DNA of 64,000 bases from Falsiruegeria litorea R37 (GTDB taxonomy: Bacteria; Pseudomonadota; Alphaproteobacteria; Rhodobacterales; Rhodobacteraceae). Location of the stretch: contig NZ_FWFO01000005.1 of assembly GCF_900172225.1 (NCBI RefSeq), positions 62,001-126,000 of the forward strand, in the 5' to 3' direction. Both the position numbers and the translations under genes were made by a program. The notes under the pieces are model-generated. The model was not told the DNA's origin. It worked only from the letters and a program-made list of their open reading frames with translations, and made no database searches. Below are positions 8,418-17,534 of this stretch, piece after piece (within the stretch, counting starts at the first letter, position 1; each line of letters begins with the position of its first letter).

Positions 8418-9568
8418 TCCGGATCGCCGAAAACTGGTTGACGTCGCCCGCAACCCAGCGGGTTTGCAAGGTGCTGACCGATGGCGGGGCGCAGGCGCTG
8501 TTTGTCGGTGGTTGCGTGCGCAACGCTTTGCTTGGTGCGCCGGTCTCGGACATCGATATTTCGACCAATGTGCACCCTGAACGGGTGATGGAACTGGCCA
8601 AGGCCGCTGGAATCAAGGCTGTTCCCACGGGGATCGAGCACGGTACGGTTACGCTGGTTCAGGCTGGCGAACCGTTCGAGATCACCACCTTTCGCCGCGA
8701 TGTGGAAACGGACGGTCGCCGCGCGGTTGTGGCTTTTGCCGATACTATCGAAGAGGATGCCGCGCGTCGCGATTTCACGATGAACGCGATCTATGCGCAG
8801 CCCGATGGAACGGTGATCGACCCCTTGGGCGGTTTGCCTGACCTGCACGCCCGCCGCGTCCGATTCATCGGTACGGCCGCGCATCGCATTCGCGAGGATT
8901 TTCTGCGTTCGCTGCGGTTCTTTCGGTTTCATGCCTGGTACGGCGATGCCGAGGCTGGGTTTGACGCGGACTCGCTGGCGGCAATAGCCGACAATCTGGT
9001 CGGGCTGGAGCGTCTGTCGCGCGAGCGGGTCGGGGCCGAGACGCTAAAGCTCTTGGGGGCACCTGACCCTGCCCCGTCGGTGGCGGCGATGCGGACATCT
9101 GGCGTTTTGGGGGCTTTGCTGCCCGGCGCAGATGACCGGGCACTTGCGCCGGTTGTTCATTTCGAGGGCGAACTGGGACGATCACCCGATCCGCTGCTGC
9201 GGCTGGCCGCATTGTGTGGCGCAGAGGTGGTGGGCACGCTGCGGTTGAGCAAGGCGCAGCTGAAAGCCGTGAGTTCCCTGCGCGCGGCGGCAAGTGGAAC
9301 TGCAAGCGCCGCTGAGCTGGGGTATCGTCTGGGGGCAGATCCCGCCCTCGCCACGATGATCCTGCGGTCGGCGCAGTTGGAAATGCCATTGGCCGCGGAT
9401 GTAACACGTGACGTCGAAAAGGGCGCGCGAGCCGTGTTTCCTGTAACCGCCAAAGATCTCTTACCTGACTACAAAGGGCGAGAATTGGGGGGAAAACTGT
9501 CCCAACTTGAACGCGACTGGATCGAGTCGGGGTTTGCCTTGACCCGTGCAAACCTGTTGTCGACGTAG
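8414..9568 (+). CDS. CCA-adding-type tRNA nucleotidyltransferase / poly(A) polymerase family
   Basis: A 384-residue class II nucleotidyltransferase. Visible motifs are FVGGCVRNALLG, the catalytic aspartates in SDIDISTN, and RRDFTMNAIY (B motif, CTP/ATP selection). The family repairs the 3' CCA of tRNA, or adds poly(A) tails. The frame continues 35 codons upstream, but the ATG at 8414 overlaps the preceding stop (ATGA) and yields the natural start MIRIAENWLTSP. No C-terminal HD phosphohydrolase domain is apparent. Together with hslO and the CoA pyrophosphatase it looks like one transcription unit. Confidence 0.9.
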   Translation: MIRIAENWLTSPATQRVCKVLTDGGAQALFVGGCVRNALLGAPVSDIDISTNVHPERVMELAKAAGIKAVPTGIEHGTVTLVQAGEPFEITTFRRDVETDGRRAVVAFADTIEEDAARRDFTMNAIYAQPDGTVIDPLGGLPDLHARRVRFIGTAAHRIREDFLRSLRFFRFHAWYGDAEAGFDADSLAAIADNLVGLERLSRERVGAETLKLLGAPDPAPSVAAMRTSGVLGALLPGADDRALAPVVHFEGELGRSPDPLLRLAALCGAEVVGTLRLSKAQLKAVSSLRAAASGTASAAELGYRLGADPALATMILRSAQLEMPLAADVTRDVEKGARAVFPVTAKDLLPDYKGRELGGKLSQLERDWIESGFALTRANLLST

Positions 9569-9653
9569 CGTCAATTTCAAGCTCACAATTCTGTGGTGAC
9601 AAGTCTTGACCTTTCCGTTTAGGGTGTCGACACCACATAACGGAGGAATGCGA

Positions 9654-9686
9654 ATGTATTACGGGATCTGGCACAGCATCGGCTGA
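9654..9686 (+). CDS. Possible 10-residue leader peptide
   Basis: ATG at 9654 with a near-perfect GGAGG at 9642-9646 (7-nt spacing) opens a frame MYYGIWHSIG followed by TGA. It is too short for gene finders. The last sense codon and stop lie inside the left arm of a stem-loop. It precedes the ABC exporter pair by about 80 bp, which suggests a translated leader with a regulatory role. No matching family is known to me; it could be chance, but the ribosome-binding site is better than that of the downstream gene. Confidence 0.4.
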   Translation: MYYGIWHSIG

Positions 9687-9718
9687 GGTTATGCCCCCGT
9701 TCGGGTGATGCCTCGGCT
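9681..9718 (+). promoter_or_regulatory. Stem-loop overlapping the leader ORF stop, upstream of ABC genes
   Basis: GGCTGAGG (9681-9688) can pair with CCTCGGCT (9711-9718) through 8 bp including two G-U pairs, with a small inner CCC/GGG hairpin. There is no following U-tract, so it is not an obvious intrinsic terminator. A ribosome at the leader stop codon would melt it. Confidence 0.35.
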
Positions 9719-9765
9719 CGCCTATCTTCGCACGTCCAAAATTACGCTCATGTGGAGCATCCGTT

Positions 9766-11604
9766 ATGTTTCGTTTTTTCGAAAACCTTGTTGACCCCTA
9801 TACCGCCTACGATGAAGTAAACACGCCGCCCACGCGGTTGTGGCCGTTCATGTTGGAATACTCGCGCCCTTTCATGACGGTTTTTGCCTGGACCGCCTTT
9901 TTGTCGATCGTTGTGGCAGGGGTTGAGCTGGGATTGATCTATTATATGGGGCGGATCGTTGATCTGCTGGGCTCTCCGCCCGAACAGGTTTGGGCCACCT
10001 ATGGGACCGAGCTGATCCTGGTTGCGCTGTTCATCCTGTTCCTGCGGCCGATCCTGCATGTCGTGGACGTGTTGTTGCTCAACAACACTATTCTGCCAAA
10101 CTTTGGCACGCTGATCCGTTGGCGGGCGCACAAACATGTTTTGCGGCAATCGGTGGGTTGGTTTGAAAACGATTTTGCCGGCCGGATCGCCAACCGGATC
10201 ATGCAGACGCCCCCGGCCGCCGGAGAGGTGGTGTTTCAGGTCTTTGATGCAATCTCATATTCGCTGGCTTACCTGATCGGGGCCGCGATCCTGTTGATGG
10301 CTGCGGACATACGGTTGCTGATCCCGTTGCTGATCTGGTTCGCGTTTTATGCTCTGCTTGTGCGCTGGACCGTAAAGCGCGTCGGCCCCGCTTCGCAAGC
10401 GGCGTCTGACGCACGATCGACCGTGACCGGAAGGGTCGTGGACAGCTATACCAACATCCACTCGGTCAAGATGTTTGCCCACAATGATCACGAACTGGAT
10501 TACGCCAAGGACGCGATCGAACAAACCCGCAAGACCTTTCAGGTCGAGATGCGGATTTTCACCATCATGGACGCGGTCCTGGTGACATTGAATGGCCTTC
10601 TGGTTGTGGGCGTTGTCGGCTGGGCCATGGCCCTGTGGATGCAGGGGCAGGCTTCGGTTGGTGTTGTGGCTGCTGCATCTGCCCTGACGCTGCGGTTGAG
10701 CGCGATGACCGGCTGGATCATGTGGGCCCTGACCTCGTTCTTTCGCCAATTGGGTGTTGTCGCCGAAGGGATGGAGACAATTGCCCAGCCTATCGACCTT
10801 GTGGACACCAACGGTGCGAAGCCGCTTGCGCTGTCCCACGGGGCTATTCAGCTGGATGGCCTGTCTCACCACTATGGCCGCGAGGCTGGCGGTCTGGATG
10901 CTGTCGATCTGCAGATTTCAGCGGGCGAAAAGGTTGGTTTGATCGGACGTTCGGGCGCGGGTAAGTCGACCTTGGTCAAGCTGCTCTTGCGGTTCTATGA
11001 CGCCGACAAGGGGCGCATTCTCATCGACGGTCAGGACATTGCCAAGGTAACCCAGGACAGCCTGCGTAGCCACATCGGGATGGTCCAGCAAGACAGCGCG
11101 TTGCTGCACCGTTCAGTGCGCGACAACATTCTGTATGGCCGTCCCGACGCGACCGAGGAACAGATCATCGCCGCCGCCAAACAGGCCGAGGCGCATGAGT
11201 TCATTCTGAACCTCGAAGACCCGCAGGGGCGCACCGGCTATGGTGCGCATGTGGGCGAGCGGGGCGTGAAACTGTCGGGCGGTCAACGTCAGCGCATCAC
11301 ATTGGCGCGGGTGATCTTGAAGGATGCGCCTATCCTGCTGTTGGACGAGGCGACAAGTGCGCTCGATTCCGAAGTTGAGGCCGCCATTCAGGACACGCTC
11401 TATGGCATGATGCAGGGTAAGACGGTGATCGCGATTGCGCACCGTCTGTCCACCATCGCGCAGATGGATCGCATCTTGGTGCTGGATCAGGGTCGGATCG
11501 CGGAACAGGGCACTCATGCTGAGCTACTGGCGCTGAACGGGCTTTACGCTCAGTTCTGGACGCGGCAATCAGGGGGCTTCATGAAACCGGAGGCCGCTGA
11601 ATGA
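9766..11604 (+). CDS. ABC exporter half-transporter (MsbA/MDR-like), first of pair
   Basis: A 612-residue type IV ABC half-transporter: transmembrane domain (about 1-340, six helices) fused to an ATPase domain. The NBD has Walker A GRSGAGKST, signature LSGGQRQR, Walker B ILLLDEATSALDSE and the H-loop AHRLSTI, all intact. The ATGA overlap with a second, similar half-transporter implies a heterodimer. The family exports lipids, drugs or peptides; the substrate is not evident. A possible leader peptide and stem-loop sit in the 197-bp upstream gap. Confidence 0.92.
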   Translation: MFRFFENLVDPYTAYDEVNTPPTRLWPFMLEYSRPFMTVFAWTAFLSIVVAGVELGLIYYMGRIVDLLGSPPEQVWATYGTELILVALFILFLRPILHVVDVLLLNNTILPNFGTLIRWRAHKHVLRQSVGWFENDFAGRIANRIMQTPPAAGEVVFQVFDAISYSLAYLIGAAILLMAADIRLLIPLLIWFAFYALLVRWTVKRVGPASQAASDARSTVTGRVVDSYTNIHSVKMFAHNDHELDYAKDAIEQTRKTFQVEMRIFTIMDAVLVTLNGLLVVGVVGWAMALWMQGQASVGVVAAASALTLRLSAMTGWIMWALTSFFRQLGVVAEGMETIAQPIDLVDTNGAKPLALSHGAIQLDGLSHHYGREAGGLDAVDLQISAGEKVGLIGRSGAGKSTLVKLLLRFYDADKGRILIDGQDIAKVTQDSLRSHIGMVQQDSALLHRSVRDNILYGRPDATEEQIIAAAKQAEAHEFILNLEDPQGRTGYGAHVGERGVKLSGGQRQRITLARVILKDAPILLLDEATSALDSEVEAAIQDTLYGMMQGKTVIAIAHRLSTIAQMDRILVLDQGRIAEQGTHAELLALNGLYAQFWTRQSGGFMKPEAAE

Positions 11605-13433
11605 GACTTGCCGATCTGATCAAGCCGTTCCGTGACACGGACACACCGCCCCCACAGACTTTGGGGGCGTTTGTGCGCTGGGCGTTGTCTGGTGCCTGGC
11701 CGATGCTATTACTCGCCGCCAGTTTCTCGGCGATGGGTGGTGCGTTCGAGGTGGCAACCGCATGGATCCTGGGGCAGGTGATTGACCAGGCTACGGCCAG
11801 CGGGCCTGAGGGCTTCTTTGATGCCAGTAACCTGGGCCTGATCATGGCTGCGATTGTGTTCTTCATGCTGCTGCGCCCGCTGGTGGCGGGGCTTGCGTCC
11901 TTTGCGAATAACTATGTGGTTTTGCCCAACATCCCGCCGTTGGTTCTGGCCAAGCTGAACCGCTGGACCTTGGGTCAATCCGTGACCTATTTTGACGATG
12001 ACTTTGCTGGACGCATTGCGCAAAAGCAGATGCAGACCTCCAGTTCGCTGGCCTCGGTGGTGACGGATGTGGTCAATGCGGTGGTGTTTGCGCTGTCCAC
12101 ACTTTTGGGCACGATGGCCCTGCTTGGGGCAATCCATCCGCTGGTTGTTTTGCCTTTTGCGGTGTGGATGGTGGCCTATTTCGCGCTCATCCGCTGGTAT
12201 TTGCCGCGCATTCGCAAACGTTCGGCTGCGCGGGCGGGCGCTCGGGCGATGGTGTCGGGGCAGGTGGTGGATGCCATCACCAACATCAAGACGGTCAAAC
12301 TTTTCGCCCACGCCACGCAAGAGGATCAGGCCGCGCGCGAGGCGATGGTCGAGCTGCGCGAACGCGCGCTGGATTTCGGGCGGTTGTCGGCCACCTTCCG
12401 GTTTTTTCTGGTCGCCCTGGCCGGCGTATTGCCGGTTTTGTTGATGGGGTCGACCCTGCTGTTGTGGCAGGGGGGCAATGCGACCACGGGTGACGTGGCT
12501 GCGGCTGGCGCAATCGCCATACGGATCGCGCAGATGACCGGTTGGGTCAGTTTCACGCTGATGTCGATGTATGCCAGCATTGGTGAGATCGAAAATGGAA
12601 TGAAGACTCTCACCCGCCGTGTCCGGGTCGAAGACGCTTCAAATGCCACCGATCTTGTTGTCAGCGGCGGGCAGATCGCGTTTCAGGACGTGGGTTTTGC
12701 CTATGGCCGCGACGTGGGTGGGGTGCAAGGCATCGACTTACAGATCGCTGCCGGAGAAAAACTGGGCATTGTCGGTGCCTCGGGCGCGGGCAAATCCACA
12801 CTCGTGTCGCTGCTGTTGCGGCTTTACGATGGCGAGGCCGGGCAGATCACGATTGATGATCAGGATGTGGCAAAGGTCACGCAGAACAGCCTGCGGCGCA
12901 ACATCGGCATGGTCACGCAAGAGACCGCGATGTTCAATCGGTCCGCGCGCGAGAACATCTTGTACGGCCGCCCCGATGCCTCTGAGGCTGAATTGATTGC
13001 CGCCGCCCAAAAGGCCGAGGCCCATGAGTTCATCCTGGGCCTGCAGGACGGCAGCGAGCGCAAGGGGTACGATGCCCATCTGGGCGAGCGGGGCGTCAAA
13101 CTGTCAGGTGGGCAACGGCAGAGGATTGCCCTAGCCCGCGCCATCCTGAAGGACGCGCCTATTCTGGTGCTGGACGAGGCGACATCGGCGCTTGATTCCG
13201 AGGTTGAGGCGTCGATCCAGGCGGCGTTACATCGGGTAATGGATGGCAAGACCGTTCTGGCCATCGCGCACCGACTGTCAACGCTGAGCGAGATGGACAG
13301 GATCATCGTGATGGATCAGGGCCAGATTGTGGAAAGCGGAACGCATGAGGCGTTGCTGGCCCAGGGCGGGCTGTATGCGCAGTTCTGGCAGCGGCAATCG
13401 GGTGGCTTTATTCAGACCGAGGCGGCGGAATAG
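11601..13433 (+). CDS. ABC exporter half-transporter, second of pair
   Basis: A 610-residue partner of the preceding gene, overlapping it by 4 bp. Transmembrane domain first, then NBD with Walker A GASGAGKST, signature LSGGQRQR, Walker B ILVLDEATSALDSE and AHRLSTL. The two NBDs are close relatives (both carry FILxLxD and GERGVKLSGGQRQR), so the pair arose by duplication. Both ATP sites keep a Glu after Walker B, so neither looks degenerate, unlike many heterodimeric exporters. Substrate unknown. Confidence 0.92.
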   Translation: MRLADLIKPFRDTDTPPPQTLGAFVRWALSGAWPMLLLAASFSAMGGAFEVATAWILGQVIDQATASGPEGFFDASNLGLIMAAIVFFMLLRPLVAGLASFANNYVVLPNIPPLVLAKLNRWTLGQSVTYFDDDFAGRIAQKQMQTSSSLASVVTDVVNAVVFALSTLLGTMALLGAIHPLVVLPFAVWMVAYFALIRWYLPRIRKRSAARAGARAMVSGQVVDAITNIKTVKLFAHATQEDQAAREAMVELRERALDFGRLSATFRFFLVALAGVLPVLLMGSTLLLWQGGNATTGDVAAAGAIAIRIAQMTGWVSFTLMSMYASIGEIENGMKTLTRRVRVEDASNATDLVVSGGQIAFQDVGFAYGRDVGGVQGIDLQIAAGEKLGIVGASGAGKSTLVSLLLRLYDGEAGQITIDDQDVAKVTQNSLRRNIGMVTQETAMFNRSARENILYGRPDASEAELIAAAQKAEAHEFILGLQDGSERKGYDAHLGERGVKLSGGQRQRIALARAILKDAPILVLDEATSALDSEVEASIQAALHRVMDGKTVLAIAHRLSTLSEMDRIIVMDQGQIVESGTHEALLAQGGLYAQFWQRQSGGFIQTEAAE

Positions 13434-13474
13434 GGGCTTTTGCCCGGGCCGATCCCCGGCTATCACCCGAGGCC

Positions 13475-14707
13475 ATGACCCAGCAATACACCATAGCCAG
13501 GCTTGGCCATCAGGGCGACGGGATCGCCGATGGCCCTATTTTTGCCCCCCGCACTCTGCCGGGTGAAATTGTAACCGGCACCGTTGATGGCCAGCAACTG
13601 ACCGATATCCGGATCGAAACGCCGTCAGATGATCGGGTAAAGCCCCCGTGCCGTCACTACAAGGCGTGCGGCGGATGTCAGTTGCAGCATGCGTCGGACA
13701 GCTTTGTTGCCGATTGGAAGGTGGATGTGGTGCGTGCCGCGTTGGCGGCTCAGGGGCTTGATGGCGAGATGCGCCCGATCCACATATCCGCGCCACGCTC
13801 GCGTCGGCGGGCGACGATTGCGGTGCGGCGGACCAAAAAGGGGACGCTGTCGGGCTTTCACGGGCGTGCATCTGATGTGATCACCGAAATCCCTGATTGC
13901 CATCTGTTGGCGCCTGAACTGCTGGCCGGGATCCCCGTGGCCGAGGCGTTGGCGCTGCTGGGGGGCAGCCGCAAGGGTGTGTTGGCGGTGACACTGACCC
14001 TGTCTGGTACTGGGCTCGATGTTTCGGTCCAGGGTGGCAAGCCGCTTGATGGTCCGCTTGAGGCCGCGCTTGCACAAGCGGCCGAACAGCACGGGTTGGC
14101 CCGGCTGGCCTGGGATGGCGAAGTTCTGGCAATGCGCAATCCGCCCTATCAGCGGTTTGGTCCCGCCAAGGTCACCCCGCCCCCGGGTTCCTTTTTGCAG
14201 GCCACCAAAGATGGCGAAGAGGCGCTGCTGGCCGCCGTGCAAGAGGTGGTTGCCGGATCCAAGAGGCTTGTCGATCTTTTTGCCGGCTGCGGCACGTTCA
14301 GCCTGCCACTTGCCGCTGATGCCGAGGTGCACGCGGTCGAGGGGGAAAAGGCGATGACCCAAGCGCTGGATCACGGCTGGCGCATGGCGCAGGGCCTCAA
14401 ACGGGTGACGACCGAAGCACGCGACCTGTTCCGCCGCCCGCTGATGCCGGATGAGCTGCGCAAGGTGGATGCCGTGGTTCTTGACCCGCCCCGCGCAGGC
14501 GCCGAAGCGCAGGTTGCCGAACTGGCGCAGGCGCAGGTGCCGGTGATCGCCTATGTCTCGTGCAATCCGGTGACCTTTGCCCGCGATGCCAAGACGCTTG
14601 TCGCGGCGGGCTATATGCTGAATTGGGTACAGGTGGTGGATCAGTTCCGCTGGTCTGCGCATACGGAACTTGCAGCCTCGTTCACCTTGTCCCATATCAG
14701 CGGCTAA
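13475..14707 (+). CDS. TrmA/RumA-family 5-methyluridine RNA methyltransferase
   Basis: A 410-residue class I SAM RNA methyltransferase that would make m5U in rRNA or tRNA. After a short TRAM-like N-terminus comes the cluster CRHYKACGGCQLQH (residues about 50-63), the likely [4Fe-4S] ligands of the RumA group. The SAM site is LVDLFAGCGTFSLPLA (about 266-281). The catalytic cysteine lies in YVSCNPVTFARD near 362. The exact target position (U1939, U747 or tRNA U54) cannot be assigned from this sequence alone. It starts 41 bp after the ABC pair. Confidence 0.88.
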   Translation: MTQQYTIARLGHQGDGIADGPIFAPRTLPGEIVTGTVDGQQLTDIRIETPSDDRVKPPCRHYKACGGCQLQHASDSFVADWKVDVVRAALAAQGLDGEMRPIHISAPRSRRRATIAVRRTKKGTLSGFHGRASDVITEIPDCHLLAPELLAGIPVAEALALLGGSRKGVLAVTLTLSGTGLDVSVQGGKPLDGPLEAALAQAAEQHGLARLAWDGEVLAMRNPPYQRFGPAKVTPPPGSFLQATKDGEEALLAAVQEVVAGSKRLVDLFAGCGTFSLPLAADAEVHAVEGEKAMTQALDHGWRMAQGLKRVTTEARDLFRRPLMPDELRKVDAVVLDPPRAGAEAQVAELAQAQVPVIAYVSCNPVTFARDAKTLVAAGYMLNWVQVVDQFRWSAHTELAASFTLSHISG

Positions 14708-14729
14708 TGTCCCAAGGAGACCGCCAGCA

Positions 14730-15515
14730 ATGAATTTCCGGCAGCGTTTGAGCAGCTTTATCGACCACCCGTCTTTTGGGCAGTTCATCACCGGTGTCAT
14801 CGTGATCAATGCGGTGCTCTTGGGTCTTGAAACCTCGCCCGAGATCATGGCGGACTTTGGTGGAGTGATCAAAACCCTGGATACCCTCTGTTTGGGGATA
14901 TTCATTGTCGAGATCGCGCTTAAGCTTGTGGCACAAGGGCGGCGGTTCTTTACCAATGGCTGGAACCTGTTTGATTTCATCATCGTGGGCATTGCCTTGG
15001 TACCGGGTGGTCAGGGCCTGTCGGTTCTGCGCGCGCTGCGCATCCTGCGGGTGCTGCGTGTCATCTCGGTTGCGCCGCGGCTGCGTCGTGTGGTCGAGGG
15101 ATTCATTACAGCACTGCCGGGCATGGCCAGCGTGTTCCTGTTGATGACCATTATCTTCTACATTGGGGCCGTGATCGCGACGAAACTGTTTTCGCAATCC
15201 TTCCCGGCGTGGTTCGGTGACCTGGGACTGTCGGCCTATACGCTGTTCCAGATCATGACGCTGGAAAGCTGGTCGATGGGCATCGTCCGCCCCGTGATGG
15301 AGGTTTATCCCTATGCCTGGGCGTTCTTTGTTCCCTTCATCATGATCACCACCTTTGCGGTGGTGAACCTGCTGGTGGGTCTCATCGTGAACTCGATGCA
15401 GGATGCCCACCAGGAAGAGGATCATGAACGCACCGATGCCTATCGCGACGAAGTGATTTCGCGGCTCGAAGCTATCGAACAGCGATTGGCAGAGCGCTCC
15501 AAGACAAAAATGTGA
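14730..15515 (+). CDS. NavBac voltage-gated sodium channel
   Basis: A 261-residue six-helix channel subunit that would form a homotetramer in the inner membrane. S4 carries the regular arginine ladder (RALRILRVLRVISVAPRLRR). The pore loop has FQIMTLESWSMG, the sodium-selective filter of NaChBac/NavAb-type channels. The C-terminus after S6 is a charged coiled coil (EEDHERTDAYRDEVISRLEA), the tetramerisation helix. The start at 14730 is set by AAGGAG at 14714-14719. The family is known from marine alphaproteobacteria, where it has been linked to sodium entry for motility, chemotaxis or pH homeostasis. Confidence 0.95.
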   Translation: MNFRQRLSSFIDHPSFGQFITGVIVINAVLLGLETSPEIMADFGGVIKTLDTLCLGIFIVEIALKLVAQGRRFFTNGWNLFDFIIVGIALVPGGQGLSVLRALRILRVLRVISVAPRLRRVVEGFITALPGMASVFLLMTIIFYIGAVIATKLFSQSFPAWFGDLGLSAYTLFQIMTLESWSMGIVRPVMEVYPYAWAFFVPFIMITTFAVVNLLVGLIVNSMQDAHQEEDHERTDAYRDEVISRLEAIEQRLAERSKTKM

Positions 15516-15576
15516 TTTTGCACAGGCGCGAATCTGTCGTATTTGGGCCATGTAAAACGTGAGGCAGTGTAGGCAG

Positions 15577-16098
15577 ATGAAACGTCGAGTTTTCGGACTG
15601 GGTGCAGTGGCGGCGGTTGGGCTATCCGCATGTGGCAGCGGACGGGATCCCCGATTTCGGTCGTATTACGGCCCCGAGGTTACGTCGATCGTGGTCAACA
15701 AGGGCGCACGGCGCATGTACCTGTTGCACCATCAGGAGGTACTGAAGGAATACAAGGTTGATCTGGGCTTTACCCCTTTGGGCGACAAAAAAGTCGAAGG
15801 CGACGGTAAGACGCCTGAAGGCACGTATCTGATTGACCGCCGCAATCCCAACAGCAGCTATCACCTGTCGATTGGCATTTCATACCCCAATGCCAATGAC
15901 ATTGCCGAAGCCAAGGCACTTGGCCGCAAACCGGGTGGTGAGATCTTTATTCACGGGCAGCCAAACCTGCTAAAGGAACTGCGCCGCGCACGGCGGACCA
16001 AGGATTGGACCGCTGGCTGTATTGCTGTGAAGAATGATGAGATCGAAGAGATCTACGCCATGGTTCAGAACGGTACTACCATCTCGCTGAGGGCCTAA
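15577..16098 (+). CDS. L,D-transpeptidase (YkuD) lipoprotein
   Basis: A 173-residue protein with a lipoprotein signal peptide (MKRRVFGLGAVAAVGLSACG, lipobox LSAC), so probably membrane-anchored in the periplasm. The YkuD domain follows, with the catalytic motif: His in IHGQPN and, about 25 residues on, TAGCIAV carrying the nucleophilic cysteine. These enzymes form 3-3 peptidoglycan cross-links or attach proteins to peptidoglycan. I chose ATG 15577 over GTG 15559 because it gives a clean signal peptide. Its end overlaps the convergent sulfotransferase by 4 bp. Confidence 0.87.
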   Translation: MKRRVFGLGAVAAVGLSACGSGRDPRFRSYYGPEVTSIVVNKGARRMYLLHHQEVLKEYKVDLGFTPLGDKKVEGDGKTPEGTYLIDRRNPNSSYHLSIGISYPNANDIAEAKALGRKPGGEIFIHGQPNLLKELRRARRTKDWTAGCIAVKNDEIEEIYAMVQNGTTISLRA

Positions 16099-17528
16099 TC
16101 TTTGCGCCACGGCCCAAAGCCGAACATCATATAGTCGCGCTGATAAATGCTGGCGGCCTCTTTTTCGAGGTCGTCATCATAGATGTCGTCCAGTGTAAAG
16201 GGCGTGTCCGGTTGCGCGGCTTCGGGGGCTGCTGTCTCTAGATGGCCATAGCGCGCTGCCAGCAATGGCAACAGTTCAGCAGCCTCGTCTTCACGGAACA
16301 CATGATCGGGTACAGCAAAGTCGGACATTGCTGACAGCGCTTGGGCTTGAGAACACCACCCGCCATCGACCCGGATCGCGGTTTGTCCGGCCAAGTTCAT
16401 GCGGACAAAACCCATGAATGCCTCGAATGCAGCGCGGTGATCTGATCGGGAATACCGCGCGTCGGGCGCCTCGTTGGGGATCGGAAGCTTATATTGGCGG
16501 CGCAGGGTTTCGCGGATTTTCCTGAAGCTGCCCGGGCCGGTGTTCAGGATCTTGCGGCAGAACACCTGATGCAACCGCGCCAGCGGGTGGCGCAATACCG
16601 TAAAACGACGGTGGCCGAGGTTGTTGCGCATCCATTGGCGCATCTGCTTTTGGTTCATGCCGGTGTTCAGCGAACTGATCGGAACGCTGTCCAATCCGGC
16701 CATCCACGACATCACCTCATCCTCGGGACCGCCTCGGATCGGCAGATACAGCAGCGGTGTGACCACTCCGGCGACATAACTGGGCACCGCCGGCCCCCTG
16801 CGGGGCTCAAAATTTGGGGTGCGGGTCAGGTTAAACCGATCAAGGCCACCCAAGGCCTCGGTCATCTCGTCGACATTGATGACTTTGGTCGTGACCGGGC
16901 TCGGGTTCTGGCGTTTCAGGCTTTTGTCGAGCCCGTCGAGTCGCCCCTGAACCCCCAGCCAAGCTGCAAGGCCATTCATCACCTCAACGTTTTGAAGATC
17001 TTCGTAATCCACATAGAACGGCGTTTGCCCTTTGGCCTGCAGGCTGTTGAGCAAGAACACCTGAAAGTCCTGCAACGCCTCGACATGGCGCGAGAACTCT
17101 TCGGGATCGAACCGCACCTGCGCCTCGCGCCGTTTCTTGACGTTGGTTAGTTTCCACTGGCCGGTTTCCTGCGCGATTTTCCACGAGACATAGCTGTCCA
17201 GCGGATTGCGCGTCAGGATGATCTTGGCGCACCGCGGATCGGGCAGGGCGGTTTCCAGAATGCGCTGGTCGTGGTCATGAAAGAACCGAAAGCCCCCGAG
17301 CACATCGGGCGTTTCCCGGATTACATCGATCAAACACCCCGGATCGCTGTCGCGCATGGCCTGTGTGATCTCAAGAATCTCAACCTTGTTCGGATAGCCA
17401 ATGAAGTGCGGGTTGAACGCTTCGCCGAAGCAGGTGACGTCCGAGAGCGCGTTCAGGTTGGTTTCCAGGAAATTGGAACCTGTGCGCATCTCGGCAAAGA
17501 CGATGAAATAGTCGAACTTTGATGTCAT
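16095..17528 (-). CDS. Sulfotransferase, two-part (Stf0/NodH-like)
   Basis: A 477-residue cytoplasmic-type sulfotransferase. The N-terminal half opens with FIVFAEMRTGSNFLETNL, a 5'-phosphosulfate loop for PAPS, and carries the 3'-phosphate motif ILTRNPLDSYVSWK near residue 105. The C-terminal half has a second sulfotransferase-like segment, FTVLRHPLARLHQVFCRKI, near residue 310, but I see no second PAPS loop. It heads a minus-strand glycan block with glycosyltransferases; cysQ, which removes the PAP by-product, is about 5 kb away. A carbohydrate acceptor is likely but inferred. Confidence 0.82.
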   Translation of the reverse strand: MTSKFDYFIVFAEMRTGSNFLETNLNALSDVTCFGEAFNPHFIGYPNKVEILEITQAMRDSDPGCLIDVIRETPDVLGGFRFFHDHDQRILETALPDPRCAKIILTRNPLDSYVSWKIAQETGQWKLTNVKKRREAQVRFDPEEFSRHVEALQDFQVFLLNSLQAKGQTPFYVDYEDLQNVEVMNGLAAWLGVQGRLDGLDKSLKRQNPSPVTTKVINVDEMTEALGGLDRFNLTRTPNFEPRRGPAVPSYVAGVVTPLLYLPIRGGPEDEVMSWMAGLDSVPISSLNTGMNQKQMRQWMRNNLGHRRFTVLRHPLARLHQVFCRKILNTGPGSFRKIRETLRRQYKLPIPNEAPDARYSRSDHRAAFEAFMGFVRMNLAGQTAIRVDGGWCSQAQALSAMSDFAVPDHVFREDEAAELLPLLAARYGHLETAAPEAAQPDTPFTLDDIYDDDLEKEAASIYQRDYMMFGFGPWRKD

Positions 17529-17534
17529 TCCGCG

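Noticed and set aside
9681-9718. Intrinsic terminator before the ABC exporter genes
   Set aside because: The stem lacks a following U-tract, so it is reported as a possible regulatory stem-loop only.
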